Source: Rhizobium sp. EC-SD404 (GTDB lineage: Bacteria; Pseudomonadota; Alphaproteobacteria; Rhizobiales; Rhizobiaceae). Taken from it: a stretch of 64,000 bases of DNA. The stretch lies in NCBI RefSeq assembly GCF_902498825.1, contig NZ_LR701459.1, positions 1,184,001-1,248,000 of the forward strand. The letters are read 5' to 3'. Under the pieces are notes generated by a model. It was not told where the DNA came from, searched no databases, and saw only the letters and a program-made list of their open reading frames with translations. The position numbers and the translations under genes were made by a program. Shown here one piece after another: positions 33,775 to 44,400 of the stretch. Numbering within the stretch: the stretch's first letter is position 1; each line of letters starts with the position of its first letter.

Positions 33775-34665
33775 CTAAGGCCGACCCTCCATTGCGGACT
33801 TGCGCCGTCTCAGCGCCCGCGCAAGGAAATCGCACAGCGTTCGCACGCGCAGCGACGACTGGTGGCCTTGCGCCGTCAGCACCCAGACAAAGCTGTCCAT
33901 GTCACGCCGCACCGGGCCTATGCGCATCAGGCCGTCGCTGGAATCGCCCATGCAGCATGGCATGATGCTAAGGCGTCGCCCCATCAAGAGCATCGTGGGA
34001 ACAAGTGCGAAGCTGTCAGCGCGAAGGACGATGCGCTCGGGTAGAACGTTCTCGCTGATCCAGCCATGAGGGGGAGAGCCAGTCAGCGCCTCTCCAAGTC
34101 CTACCCAGGAGCATTGCTCAGCGAGCGGATCGTCGACGCCCGCGAACTCGTCGCGTGCGCCGTAGAGCGCAAAGGATAGTCCGCACACGCGGCGGCCGGT
34201 TAGCCATTGTGGTGGCGCGCGCGAAGGGCGCACGGCGATGTCGGCCGCATAGCGTCCGATATCCAGCTTGGCGTTGGTCACATGCGTCTCGACGACGATA
34301 TCGGGGTGCAGCGCACCGAATTCCGCGAGGATTTCTTCCAGACCACACAGATAGATCGTGTCGGTCGTGGTGAGCTTGACGCGACCCTCCAGACGTCGGT
34401 GCCGCCCTATGATCTCTTGCTCGATCTCCGACACTGAGTGGCTGACCGAGCGCGCGATTTCGACGATCGCGTGGCACGTGGGCGTCGGGCGGTAGCCGGA
34501 CTGGTCGCGATCGAAGAGCTTTACGCCATATAGCTTTTCCAGCGCGCTGACCCGGCGGAGCACTGTCGTGTGGTCGACGTCCAGCGCTGCGGCAGCGGCC
34601 TTGGCAGAGCCGCCATCCACGACGGCAAGTACGAACCGAAGATCGTCCCAGTTGGCGGAATGCAT
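33775..34665 (-). CDS. LysR-family transcriptional regulator
   Basis: 296 residues: an N-terminal helix-turn-helix (DLRFVLAVVDGGSAKAAAAALDVDHTTVLRRVSALEK-type segment) and a substrate-binding domain starting about residue 92. The HTH wording VDHTTVLRRV is of the group whose members act on stress or efflux genes. It is divergent from the cytochrome c gene with 110 bp between them, the usual layout for a LysR regulator and its target. The ATG at 34665 was preferred over 34686. Confidence 0.88.
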   Translation of the reverse strand: MHSANWDDLRFVLAVVDGGSAKAAAAALDVDHTTVLRRVSALEKLYGVKLFDRDQSGYRPTPTCHAIVEIARSVSHSVSEIEQEIIGRHRRLEGRVKLTTTDTIYLCGLEEILAEFGALHPDIVVETHVTNAKLDIGRYAADIAVRPSRAPPQWLTGRRVCGLSFALYGARDEFAGVDDPLAEQCSWVGLGEALTGSPPHGWISENVLPERIVLRADSFALVPTMLLMGRRLSIMPCCMGDSSDGLMRIGPVRRDMDSFVWVLTAQGHQSSLRVRTLCDFLARALRRRKSAMEGRP

Positions 34666-34775
34666 AATCGCACAGCCTGACTGCATTGTTGCAAATTGTC
34701 GAGCTTAGATGCGGCGTCTACAGTCGAGATACGACCTTTTTCCTTCGACCAACCAATTCAATGGGAGGACAATCG

Positions 34776-35216
34776 ATGAACAAGCATTTTAGTCTGGCAG
34801 TGGCATGCGTTCTTGTTTTTGCAGGAGCGGCTGCCGCCGATGAAATCGAGGATCGACAGGCGCTGATGAAGCGCAATGGCGACACCATGAAGATCCTTGC
34901 GCCAATGGCCAAAGGGGAGGCGCCGTACGATCAGGCAGCGGCGATGGAGGGCTTTCAGCAATTTGTCGACACAGCTGATCGGCTGCCTGATCTATTCCCG
35001 GAAAGCTCGCAGACCGGCGGGGACACGGAAGCAAGTCCAAAGATTTGGGAAGACCAGGCTGGCTTTGAGACACAGATAGATGCGTTCCGCGAGGACTCGG
35101 AAGCGGCTCTCGCTGCTGCGCCGGCCGATCTTGCGAGCTTCCAGGCGGCGTTCGGTGCCGTGGCTGAGAATTGCGGTGACTGTCACGAGACTTACCGCGT
35201 CGAGAAGGAAAATTGA
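34776..35216 (+). CDS. Periplasmic cytochrome c' / c556-type protein
   Basis: 146 residues with a Sec signal peptide (cleavage near AAAADE) and four predicted helices. The single haem motif CGDCH lies at residues 133-137, close to the C-terminus, as in class II cytochromes c (cytochrome c' and c556). A methionine in the first helix of the mature protein could be the sixth ligand. It probably shuttles electrons or binds NO in the periplasm. GGGAGGA lies nine bases before the ATG. The divergent LysR gene may control it. Confidence 0.9.
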   Translation: MNKHFSLAVACVLVFAGAAAADEIEDRQALMKRNGDTMKILAPMAKGEAPYDQAAAMEGFQQFVDTADRLPDLFPESSQTGGDTEASPKIWEDQAGFETQIDAFREDSEAALAAAPADLASFQAAFGAVAENCGDCHETYRVEKEN

Positions 35217-35276
35217 CATTTCTCTACCAGGTCCAGCTCGAATGTAACAATTGCCGAGCGCAATCCTGAGTGGAGG

Positions 35277-35397
35277 CCCGTTGATGGGCAGGTGATGCCG
35301 ACCCGACCCGGCTGGTGTTCCAAGCTGGGTCGAACGAGGGGTCTTCGCCCGCTCCGCGAAGGCCGGTCGCGCGAAGTTAAGCTTGCCCATCAACGGG
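35277..35397. repeat. 121-bp element bounded by 14-bp perfect inverted repeats
   Basis: CCCGTTGATGGGCA (35277-35290) is repeated in reverse as TGCCCATCAACGGG (35384-35397). Inside are two further hairpins: CGACCCGGCT with AGCTGGGTCG (9 of 10 pairs) and CTTCGC with GCGAAG. The 399-bp gap between the cytochrome and response-regulator genes holds no convincing gene. The element could be a structured RNA with a three-way junction or a small non-autonomous mobile element. I see no clear target duplication. Confidence 0.55.
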
Positions 35398-35474
35398 TTG
35401 TTGTTCGTCTCGAAATAGGAAACTTCCGTTCGGAAATGTCAATTATGCTGACTTACTTGGAGCCTATACACCCA

Positions 35475-35484
35475 CCACCGGTGG
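35475..35484. promoter_or_regulatory. Palindrome upstream of the response regulator promoter
   Basis: CCACCGGTGG is a perfect 10-bp palindrome about 73 bp upstream of the -35 element of the response-regulator gene. It is a possible binding site for an unidentified regulator. Confidence 0.3.
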
Positions 35485-35556
35485 CAGGGGGATGTGTACA
35501 ACACCCAAACTGTTGAATTCCAGAATAGGCCAGTTAATCACAAATTAACAAACCCG

Positions 35557-35585
35557 TTTACAGCAAATCCCTGCGCGCGTATTAT
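35557..35585 (+). promoter_or_regulatory. Sigma-70-type promoter of the response regulator gene
   Basis: TTTACA (35557-35562) and TATTAT (35580-35585) are separated by exactly 17 bp and lie 30 bp before the ATG. The surrounding 60 bp are A+T-rich. This is the best housekeeping promoter match that I found in the window. Confidence 0.6.
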
Positions 35586-35615
35586 GCTGAATAGTTGAGA
35601 CAGCGGGGGTTCAAC

Positions 35616-36305
35616 ATGTCGGCGATTTCTATCGCGTTCGTCGACGATCATCCTATCCTGTTAGAGGGGATCGTCAGCGTCTTTTCACGCAGCAGTGAAC
35701 TGAATATCGTTGCGAAGGGCTATACCACCGAAGACGCCTTGAAGATTGCAGAGACCCATTCTCCGGATATTCTCGTCGTTGATCTGAGTATGCCCGGTGA
35801 TATTTTCGATGCGATTTCCAAGATATCAGGGCGGCAGACTAACACCAAGGTCATCGCTTTCACCGCGGCGACAGGGATCGATCAAGCGGTTAGGGCGCTC
35901 GATTCCGGAGCAAGCGGCTACGTGCTCAAGGGCAGCACCGCAGACGATCTCCTTAATGCCGTCCATGCAGTCCGCTCAGGCGAGACCTTCATCACCCAGG
36001 GTTTTGCCGGCAAGGTGATTGCTGCTCTACGCAATGCGTCGCTCCGTAAGGCTGCGGTTCAAGCCATAAAGCTCAGCATCCGCGAAGAACAGATCGTACG
36101 GCTTCTCATGCGTGGCCGGACCAATCGCGAGATCGCCGAGCAACTTCACATCAGTGAGAAAACGGTCAAGCACTACATGACCGTGCTGATGCAGAAGCTG
36201 AACGTGCGCAATCGTCTTGAAGTCGTCATCGCAGCACAAAAACTGGGCGATGTAGTCGACCCGGGAGCTGCCGCGGCTTCCGCCCATCAGAGCTACTTGA
36301 ACTGA
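35616..36305 (+). CDS. NarL/FixJ-type response regulator
   Basis: 229 residues. The receiver domain has the acidic pair D10-D11, phospho-acceptor Asp56 in VVDLSMPG, and Lys in VLKGST. A LuxR-type helix-turn-helix follows (LSIREEQIVRLLMRGRTNREIAEQLHISEKTVKHYMT). It should be phosphorylated by the HisKA_3 kinase encoded convergently on the other side of a 240-bp gap. Its neighbours suggest that it controls the secreted peroxidase and perhaps the multicopper oxidase. The ATG at 35616 was chosen over an upstream TTG at 35595. Confidence 0.92.
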   Translation: MSAISIAFVDDHPILLEGIVSVFSRSSELNIVAKGYTTEDALKIAETHSPDILVVDLSMPGDIFDAISKISGRQTNTKVIAFTAATGIDQAVRALDSGASGYVLKGSTADDLLNAVHAVRSGETFITQGFAGKVIAALRNASLRKAAVQAIKLSIREEQIVRLLMRGRTNREIAEQLHISEKTVKHYMTVLMQKLNVRNRLEVVIAAQKLGDVVDPGAAAASAHQSYLN

Positions 36306-36545
36306 CCTCAGTTTAAGCATTCTCGAGACATTTGGGGATGTCTTTCAGCGCCATGCGTAGCCTGATCCCTTAACGCGACAGGCGTTCTGGGCGGACAGGA
36401 ACAATCGACTGGTTGGGGCACTGGCGTCAGAACGCGGCGCCTCTTCCAGCGTAGACCAAGCCTCATGGCGCCGTCGCTTCGATTCATATGGCAAAGAAAT
36501 ATCGTAAGACAGGGACGGGTCCGGCTTTGATCGCGCAGCAGCCAT

Positions 36546-38033
36546 TCAAAGTTGCGGGATATGCGCGGTGATGCGGGTGCCGCCCTCCCGCGAGCTCTGA
36601 ACATCGAGGCGACCGGCGAAGGCGCGAATGCGGTTGCGCATTCCCTTCAGGCCAAGACCCTGTGATGCGGCGGTGCCTTTGAAGGCATCAGATGCCTGAG
36701 CATTCATGCCTGGTCCTTGATCGGACACCACAAGCTCAATCTCCTCGGCGTTCGAGTGTGCCGCGACATGCTGGCCAACGCCGCCAGCATGTTTCACAGC
36801 GTTCGACAGGCCTTCCTGCACGATGCGATAGGCGCATATCTTTACTGGATGCGATACCGAAGAGGGGAGCGGTCCGATGTCGGTGATAACGCTTGTGCCA
36901 GTGAGATTTTCGTGGCGATTGACAGCAAGGCTCACCACTTCTGCCAGCGACAAATGTTCAAGCTCGGGCAGCGAGAGGCCGGCTGAGACAGTGCGGATCT
37001 CGTTCATGATCTCTTCGGCCAGTGCGATGATCTCGCGGTCACTGTCGGCCCGCTCCTCAGAGGTCATGTGCCTGTCGGCGAATGCGCCCGATCGCGCACC
37101 GAGCTTGAGGATGAGCAAACTCAGCAGTTGTACGGGCCCGTCGTGGAGGTCCGAGCCGATACGTCCAAGCAAGGTTTCGTTTGTGCGGGTCGAGTCCACG
37201 CGCGCCTTGTCCGCACACCGGCGCAGGCGGGCGTTCTGAGCGGCCAGTTCGTTGGCCTCCTGAAGCTGTATGCGCAGTTGCAAATCCTGTACTTCGATCC
37301 GTTTGCTGCCGCGCCGGACAAGTAGATGCAGCAGGCCGAGCATAGGAATGGCGGTTACCCCGACCAGCAACCAGGTCCATGTCTCCAGACGGCGTATCTC
37401 TGCCTTCAGAGATTCTGCCTGCTGATAGAATTCGCCGACGGCAACGATTTCGCCGGTCTCGCGATCGCGCAAGGGGGTGTAGATTTCGACGAGTGGAACG
37501 CCGACCTTGACGGGTTCGGCGGAGTCGTCGTTTTCGCTTTCTTCGTAGTTGGTCACGACATGGCCAGCGAAAGCGTTGGCGAGGTCGTCGCTGCCGGAAT
37601 GCAGGCCGATATTATTTTTGTCATCGCTGTAAATGACAATGCCGTCACCGTTCCAGATCTTCACTTCGACGATCTGCTGTTGGTCGACATTGGCATGCAT
37701 TCGACTGTCGATCTGATGATGGACGTAAAGCGGCAACGTGCCTTGGGGCGTCATCTGCTGAACGTAGCGTTCCAGAAAGCTCTCAATATAGACCGCGCCG
37801 AATTCGCCGGCGGATCTCAAAATGGCTCTTTCCAGCCTGCTGTTCGCCCAGTAGCCCAAAACGATCATGAGCGTCAAAACCACGGCTGTGGCGCCGAGCA
37901 TGAACTGGCTGGCCAGGCTCCCGGGAAAAAGCCTTCTCCAACCGGCGCGCCACAAGGATGCGACAGAGCGCGTGTTCGCGCCTTCCAAACCGAAGCGGCC
38001 CGTCTCGATATCGGTTCTGATGCGCTCAGACAT
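36546..38033 (-). CDS. Membrane sensor histidine kinase (NarX/DegS type)
   Basis: 495 residues: cytoplasmic start, membrane helix at about 43-63, a periplasmic sensor of roughly 150 residues, second helix at about 219-239, coiled-coil linker, HisKA_3 with phospho-acceptor His297 in DLHDGPVQLL, and a C-terminal ATPase domain (DQGPGMNAQ, GLGLKGMRNRI). The sensor part has an acidic cluster EESENDDSAE, which could bind a cation. It is convergent with the response-regulator gene and divergent from the peroxidase gene. The signal is unknown; an extracellular metal or oxidant is a guess. Confidence 0.92.
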   Translation of the reverse strand: MSERIRTDIETGRFGLEGANTRSVASLWRAGWRRLFPGSLASQFMLGATAVVLTLMIVLGYWANSRLERAILRSAGEFGAVYIESFLERYVQQMTPQGTLPLYVHHQIDSRMHANVDQQQIVEVKIWNGDGIVIYSDDKNNIGLHSGSDDLANAFAGHVVTNYEESENDDSAEPVKVGVPLVEIYTPLRDRETGEIVAVGEFYQQAESLKAEIRRLETWTWLLVGVTAIPMLGLLHLLVRRGSKRIEVQDLQLRIQLQEANELAAQNARLRRCADKARVDSTRTNETLLGRIGSDLHDGPVQLLSLLILKLGARSGAFADRHMTSEERADSDREIIALAEEIMNEIRTVSAGLSLPELEHLSLAEVVSLAVNRHENLTGTSVITDIGPLPSSVSHPVKICAYRIVQEGLSNAVKHAGGVGQHVAAHSNAEEIELVVSDQGPGMNAQASDAFKGTAASQGLGLKGMRNRIRAFAGRLDVQSSREGGTRITAHIPQL

Positions 38034-38192
38034 CCGATGCTATCCGAGGCGAGACAGTCATACCGAAATTCCCCAAGTGAAGTCGGCGGCAATTTCCGTA
38101 GTTTATAACACAAAGCTTAGCGAACGATGGAACCAAACTGCCAAACCTTGGCCGTCAGCGTTGCCAAGCAGCAAAAGCTGGGGATGTCATCA

Positions 38193-38203
38193 GACCAAAG
38201 TCC
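38193..38203. promoter_or_regulatory. Shared motif GACCAAAGTCC (peroxidase promoter copy)
   Basis: The motif has GAC-N4-GTC symmetry (GAC CAAA GTC). The same 11 bases occur at 56590-56600 before the multicopper oxidase gene. It is a candidate binding site for the NarL-type regulator, 249 bp before the peroxidase start. Confidence 0.4.
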
Positions 38204-38395
38204 GTGATCGTCTCTCCTCCAAGGTCGATATTCGTCCTCTCTGAAGTCCTCCAACACCGTTCGACCTTGTGTGCTCGCAAAGAAGCTCGCGTCACGGGAT
38301 TATCCTTTCAAGCTCAAGCCAGTCCCGGTCCGGGGAAAGATCGGGGGTGGTGGGGGGCTTCAAGGTTCAAACCAAGGGCGTCCGATCGGTTCGGA

Positions 38396-38415
38396 ACCGG
38401 TGCGAGAGCACCGGT
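38396..38415 (+). other. Leader hairpin with GNRA loop before the peroxidase gene
   Basis: An 8-bp perfect stem, ACCGGTGC and GCACCGGT, closes a GAGA tetraloop that is exceptionally stable in RNA. It ends 36 bp before the start codon, leaving the ribosome site free. It may stabilise the very long message. Confidence 0.45.
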
Positions 38416-38451
38416 GGGAGATCGGCCCCATTTCATCCGATGGAGGGCAAC

Positions 38452-41400
38452 ATGACCGTCAAGCTCAATCTCGCCGACATGCAATTCATCCTCAAGCAGA
38501 TCAAGATCGCTGAGGGCAATTCCACCGCGCATTCCGGGAGCAACGCTCTTGAGCTGACGGACATTTATGTCGACGCGCTCGGGAATGTCGTCCCGCAGGG
38601 AACGCCCGGCGCGGTGCTCGCCATTCCGGATCCGCATACGCCCTTTGGCCTGAGAACGGTTGACGGCAGCTACAACAATATCCTGCCGGGCCGCGAATTC
38701 TGGGGCGCATCGAACCAGCCGATGCCGCGTCTCTTCGAACCGAATTACATCAACGACAGTGACTTGGACAGCATCGACCTCAATGGACCGGCTCCCGGTG
38801 GCAATCTGGTACAAGGCAATTATGCGCCCGGCCAGAGCGTCGTCGATGCTGATCCGCGCACGATCTCGAATCTGATCGTCGACATGTCGATCAACAACCC
38901 GGCGGCGATCTACGCCGCTCTGGTCTTCGCGGGTTCCGAAGATCCGCAGGCGGATCTTGAGGAAATCCTCGCCCGAAATATTTCAGTAGCCGACGCCGCC
39001 GAAAACGTGACGGAAGCGCAGGCTGCAGTCGACGATGCCACTGCAGCCTTGACGGCGGCCGTCGGCGCTTATTCGGCCGCAGTGCCTGCCACGATCGACG
39101 CTATCCAGGCGGCGGCGGTCGATCTGGCGGAAGCCGAAGCCACGCTGGCGACGGCGCAGACGGTCGCGGCCAATCCCCAGGCGTCGATGAAGGCGCTCGC
39201 CGAAGAAAAGGGCATCACGTTCAACGGCAACACGATCGACATTCCGAACGTCGCGCCGGACGAAGGCCTGTCCGCGCCCTTCAACGCGTGGATGACGTTC
39301 TTCGGGCAGTTCTTCGACCACGGCCTCGACTTGATCACCAAAGGCGGCGCCGGCACGGTCTATGTGCCTCTTGCCGCTGACGATCCGCTGGTCACGCACG
39401 GGCCCGACGGCATTCTCGGCAATGGCGACGAAGTTCCCGAAAGCTCGCAGTTCATGGTGCTGACGCGGGCGACGACAGTTCCGGGTGCAGGTGGCGTTCC
39501 CACACAGGTCAACGTCACGACACCCTTCGTCGACCAGAACCAGACCTATACGTCCAATGCCTCCCACCAGGTGTTCCTGCGCGAATACACCATGGTCGAG
39601 GGCGAACCGATGGCGACCGGCAGGTTGCTGACCGGCACCAGTGGCGGCCTCGCAACCTGGGCCGACGTCAAGGAACAGGCCCTGGAGATGCTCGGCATCC
39701 AGCTATCCGACATGGACGTGTTCGCCGTGCCTCTCTTAAGAACCGACGCCTATGGCGAGTTCATAAGAGGTGACGATGGCTTCCCGCAGGTCATTCTCTC
39801 TCTCGGCGCCGACGGAATTCCAAACACCGCCGATGACGGCGTCGCCAGCGGAACTCCCGATAACCCGGTCGTTCTTCATTTTCCAGTCACCGGCGTACCT
39901 GTTCCGCCTGGAGCCGTCGTGCCCATTCGAACAGCCAACGCCTTTCTCGACGACATCGCGCACAATGCTGTGCCGAAGCTCTTGGTCGACCACGACCGTA
40001 ATCCAGGCACGCCGCCATTGGCCGTCACGCCTGACGAAGACGATGTCCCTGGAAATGTGATTGAACCAAACGAATTCGGCGTCAACCTGACCTATGACGA
40101 CGAGCTGCTTGATCACCACTTCATCACGGGTGATGGCCGTGGGAACGAGAATATCGGCCTCACAGCTGTCCACCACATCTTCCACTCGGAACACAACCGC
40201 CAGATCGACGCTCAGAAACTCACGATCCTACAGAGCGGCGACCTCTCCTTCATAAATGAGTGGCTGAACGACGACCTTCCCGCAGGCACGGTGCTGCCAA
40301 CCAATCTCGCCGAGGCTCAAACTCTGGCGACGCAGTTGAACACTGCCGCAGCTTGGGATGGCGAACGCCTCTTCCAGGCCGGCCGTTTCGCAACGGAAAT
40401 GCAGTACCAGCACCTGGTCTTCGAAGAGTTCGGTCGCAAGATCCAGCCGATGATCGACGTCTTCGTCTTCAACAGCATCACCGACGTGGATCCATCGATC
40501 TTCGCGGAGTTCGCAAACGTCGTCTATCGCTTCGGCCATTCGATGCTGACGGAAAACATGCCCCGCATCGATGCGGCTGGAAACGTGCTCGAGGATGTCG
40601 GGCTTGTCGAAGCGTTCCTCGATCCGATCCTGTTCGACGAAGGCATGTCGTCCCACGACGAAGCTGCGGCCTCCATCATCCGCGGCATGACCACCGAGCG
40701 CGGCAATGAAATCGACGAATTCGTCGTCAATGCGCTGCGCAACAACCTGCTCGGCCTGCCCCTCGATCTCGCGGCGATCAACATCGCCCGTGGCCGTGAC
40801 ACCGGCATGCCGACACTGAACGAGGCGCGCGAACAGCTTTACGCAGCCAGCGGGTCTTCGTTCCTGACGCCCTATACCAGCTGGTCGGAGTTTGCCGCCA
40901 ATCTGAAGAACCCGATCTCGGTCGTGAACTTTATTGCGGCCTACGGCAAGCATCCGGCGATTGCCGGTACATTGGAGCAGAAACGCGCAGCTGCGCTGGA
41001 GCTTGTTCTCGGTGTGGACGCCGCAGGCAATCCGACGGCTCTCGCTGGCCGTAGCGACTTCCTGAACAGCACCGGCGCTTGGAACGCTGAACTGAGCGGC
41101 CTCAACGACATCGATCTCTGGATCGGCGGCCTTGCCGAAAAGAAGATGCCGTTCGGCGGCATGCTCGGCTCGACCTTCAACGCGGTCTTCGAACTGCAGA
41201 TGGAAAACCTGCAGGACGGCGATCGCTTCTACTACCTCACCCGCACACAGGGCCAGAACTTCCTCAACGAATTGGAGCAGAACTCCTTCTCCAAGATGAT
41301 GCTGGCCAATACGGCTCTGGCGCAGGCAGGACCCGACGGCATCCGAGGCACGTCCGACGACATTGTGAACCGTCATATCGGGGTCGATTCCTTCGCCCGC

Positions 41401-44400
41401 TACGACTACGTGCTGGAAGTCAACGAAGCCAACCAGGCAGATCAGAACGGTGATCTCGCCGGCAAAGACCCGGTTGGTACCGATCCGTTTCTGGAAGCGA
41501 TGGGTCTTGGCAAGGTCGTCCGTGACGATCCCGGCACGATCGAAGTCGATGAGAACTACCTTCGCTTCTTCGGTGGCGAGCACGTCGTCTTCGGCGGCAC
41601 GAACGGCAACGACACGATCATCGCCGATTTCGGGGATGACGGCATCTGGGGCGACGCCGGCGACGACCGGATCGAAGCGGGCGCAGGCGTCGATCTCGTC
41701 AATGGTGGTGCCGGCAACGACATCATCACCGACTCCGGCGACACGGGCGACTTCCTGAAGGGCGAGGAAGGCGACGACGTCATCGCCAATTCCAACGGCC
41801 TCGACATCATCATGGGCGGTTCCGGCAAGGATGCGGTCTTCGTCGGTGTCGATGCGACCGAAGTCTTCGGCGGTGAAGGGGATGACTTCATCCTCGGCGG
41901 CGACGACATGGACTTCCTGATGGGCAATGAAGGCAACGACTGGATGGAAGCCGGAGCCGGGTTCGATACCACGGCCGGCGATAACTCGGAGTTGTTCTTC
42001 AACTCGGCCATCAAGGGCCACGACGTGATGTTCGCCGGTAGTGACGAGCATGATTTCGACGCCGAATCCGGCGACGATATCATGGTCCAGGGCGAAAGCG
42101 TCATGCGCAACGAAGGCATGTTCGGTTTCGACTGGGCAATCTTCAAGGGCATGCAGTTCGACGGCTATGCCGACATGCGCATCCCGATCTTCACGACCGA
42201 AGCGGAAGACATCCTGCGAAACCGCTTCGACAAGACAGAAGCGCTGTCCGGTTGGAACAACAACGATACGCTGATCGGCGACGACCGCGTATTCGGCGAA
42301 CTCGCTCCGGGCGATACGGTGGCCACGACCGAAAACATCTTCTTCAACGATGGGCTCGACGCGGAGGGCCTGGCCCGAATTGAGGGTCTGTCGGAGATCG
42401 TTTCCCTAGGGGCAAGCGGCCTCTTCGAGAGCGGCAACGTGCTCCTCGGCGGCGCCGGCAACGATCGGCTTCAAGGCAATGGCGGCGACGACATCATCGA
42501 TGGCGATCGCTGGCTGAACGTGCAGATTGCCATTACGAGCAGCAGCGGAAACGCCGAGGTTGCCGTCGATACGATGAAGCATGTCTTCACCGCGTCAGAA
42601 GTGGCGACTTTAGGCCTGCAGTCTGAATGGGCGAACAAGTCTCTGTTCGAACTGATGGTGGCGCGGCAGATCGAGCCGGCACAGATGCGGATCGTCCGCT
42701 CTGTGGTCGACAGTAACGATGCGGCATCGACCGACGTCGCGGTCTTCAACGACGTCATCACGAACTACACGATCACGCACAATGCCAATGGCAGCCTGAC
42801 TGTTACGCAGAATGCCGTGACCAACGTGGTCGATCCACAAACGGAGCGCAATCTGGTCTCCGACGGGACCGACACGGTCTGGAACGTCGAGGAACTGCAC
42901 TTTGCCAATGGCGTCGTCTATACGGTCGATCAGCCGGCACAGGGCAATCTGGTACTCAGCACCACCACGCCAACCCAAGGCCAGGCGCTGACGGTCGCCA
43001 TAGATGGGATCACCGACGCCAACGGCACGACGGGCGCAACGTTCGCTATAAGTTGGCAGAGGCTGGTAGACGGCACCTGGGTCAACCTTCCAGGCGCAAC
43101 AACGGCAACGTTCACGCCGGGTCTCGGGGATGTCAATTCCTCGATCCGCGCAGTGGTGAGCTTCATTGACGACGCGGGCAACGCCGAGCAGATATTCTCG
43201 GAACAGACCGAAGTGGTTGGCATGCTCTATAATGGCAATGGGCAGGCCAACAACGAGCTCGGCACTGCCGGCGCCGACTTCATGAACGGTGCTGGCGGCA
43301 ACGACATCCTGAACGGTCTCGGCAGCGGCGACACGCTGCTCGGCGGCGGTGGCAGCGACACGCTCGTCGGTGGCGACGGCGACGACACCCTGAACGGCGA
43401 AGGTGGTGCCGACACGCTCAGCGGCGATGCCGGAAACGATATCCTGCTCGGTGGCGCAGCCAACGACGTTCTGACTGGCGGCATAGGCGATGATACGCTG
43501 AACGGCGAGGCCGGTGCGGATACGCTCAACGGTGACGATGGCGATGATCTACTAGATGGCGGCGCCGGCAATGACACGCTGAACGGCGGCGCCGGCAACG
43601 ACGCACTGAGTGGTGGTCTTGGCAGGAACACGATCAACGGGGGCGATGGCGACGACACGATCACCTGGAACGTCGGCGACGGACGCGACATTATCGACGG
43701 CGGGGTCGGCGGTACGGATACGGTCATCATCAACGGTGATGCGTCGGAAGAAATCTACCGTGTCTGGACGCGACAGACCTGGGACGAGTTCCCTGGCAAC
43801 AACATCGTCGCGTTGCATGCAGACACCGAGATCGTAATCACGCGCAACGGGGTCAACAATGCCTCGGTCATCGCGGAACTCCGCAATGTCGAAGAGATCG
43901 TCATCAACACAGGCGACGGGGCCGACACCATCCTGACCAACGGTGATTTCGAACCGACACAGCTCAGTCAGAACACCATCCGGGTGAACTCGGGCGTCGG
44001 CGACAAGACCATCGATATTTCCGGTCTTCTGTCATCGCACCGCCTCCACTTCACTTCGCTCGGCGGCAACGTCACGCTGATCGGCACGCTCCGTCCGCAG
44101 GACGTAGTTGTTCTCGCGCCTGGCGACGATCTGTCGACCTATACGCTCGCCACCAACACCGACGGTTCAAAGACGTTCGGCAACGGGACAAACTCGATCA
44201 CCTTCACGGGCGACGTGCCCCCGCAGTTTCAGCAGGCTCTGCCCCCTGAAGACAATGACGACGAACACGAAGACGACGAAACCGAAAACGAAGACGGAGA
44301 TGACAACGGCGTCGGCGACGGTGACGAAGAGCATGAGGACGGCGAGGGAGACGACGACGACTCCGATGATGATGGAGACGACGAAGCTGAGGACGAAGAC

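Larger units (their letters stand above)
38034..38451. other. Intergenic regulatory region between kinase and peroxidase genes
   Basis: These 418 bp hold no convincing gene. They contain the 11-mer GACCAAAGTCC at 38193-38203, found again before the multicopper oxidase gene. Near the peroxidase start there is a hairpin: ACCGGTGC (38396-38403), a GAGA tetraloop, and GCACCGGT (38408-38415). GGAGGG lies just before the start codon. The open frame running into this region from 38269 is judged to be untranslated leader. Confidence 0.6.

Noticed and set aside
35277..35397. Integron attC site
   Set aside because: The inverted ends do not carry the GTTRRRY / RYYYAAC core sites and no integrase or cassette array is near.
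36382..36435. GCGTTCTG / CAGAACGC inverted repeat between the two-component genes
   Set aside because: Only 8 bp with a 38-bp gap and no U-tract; not distinguishable from chance in a convergent gap.
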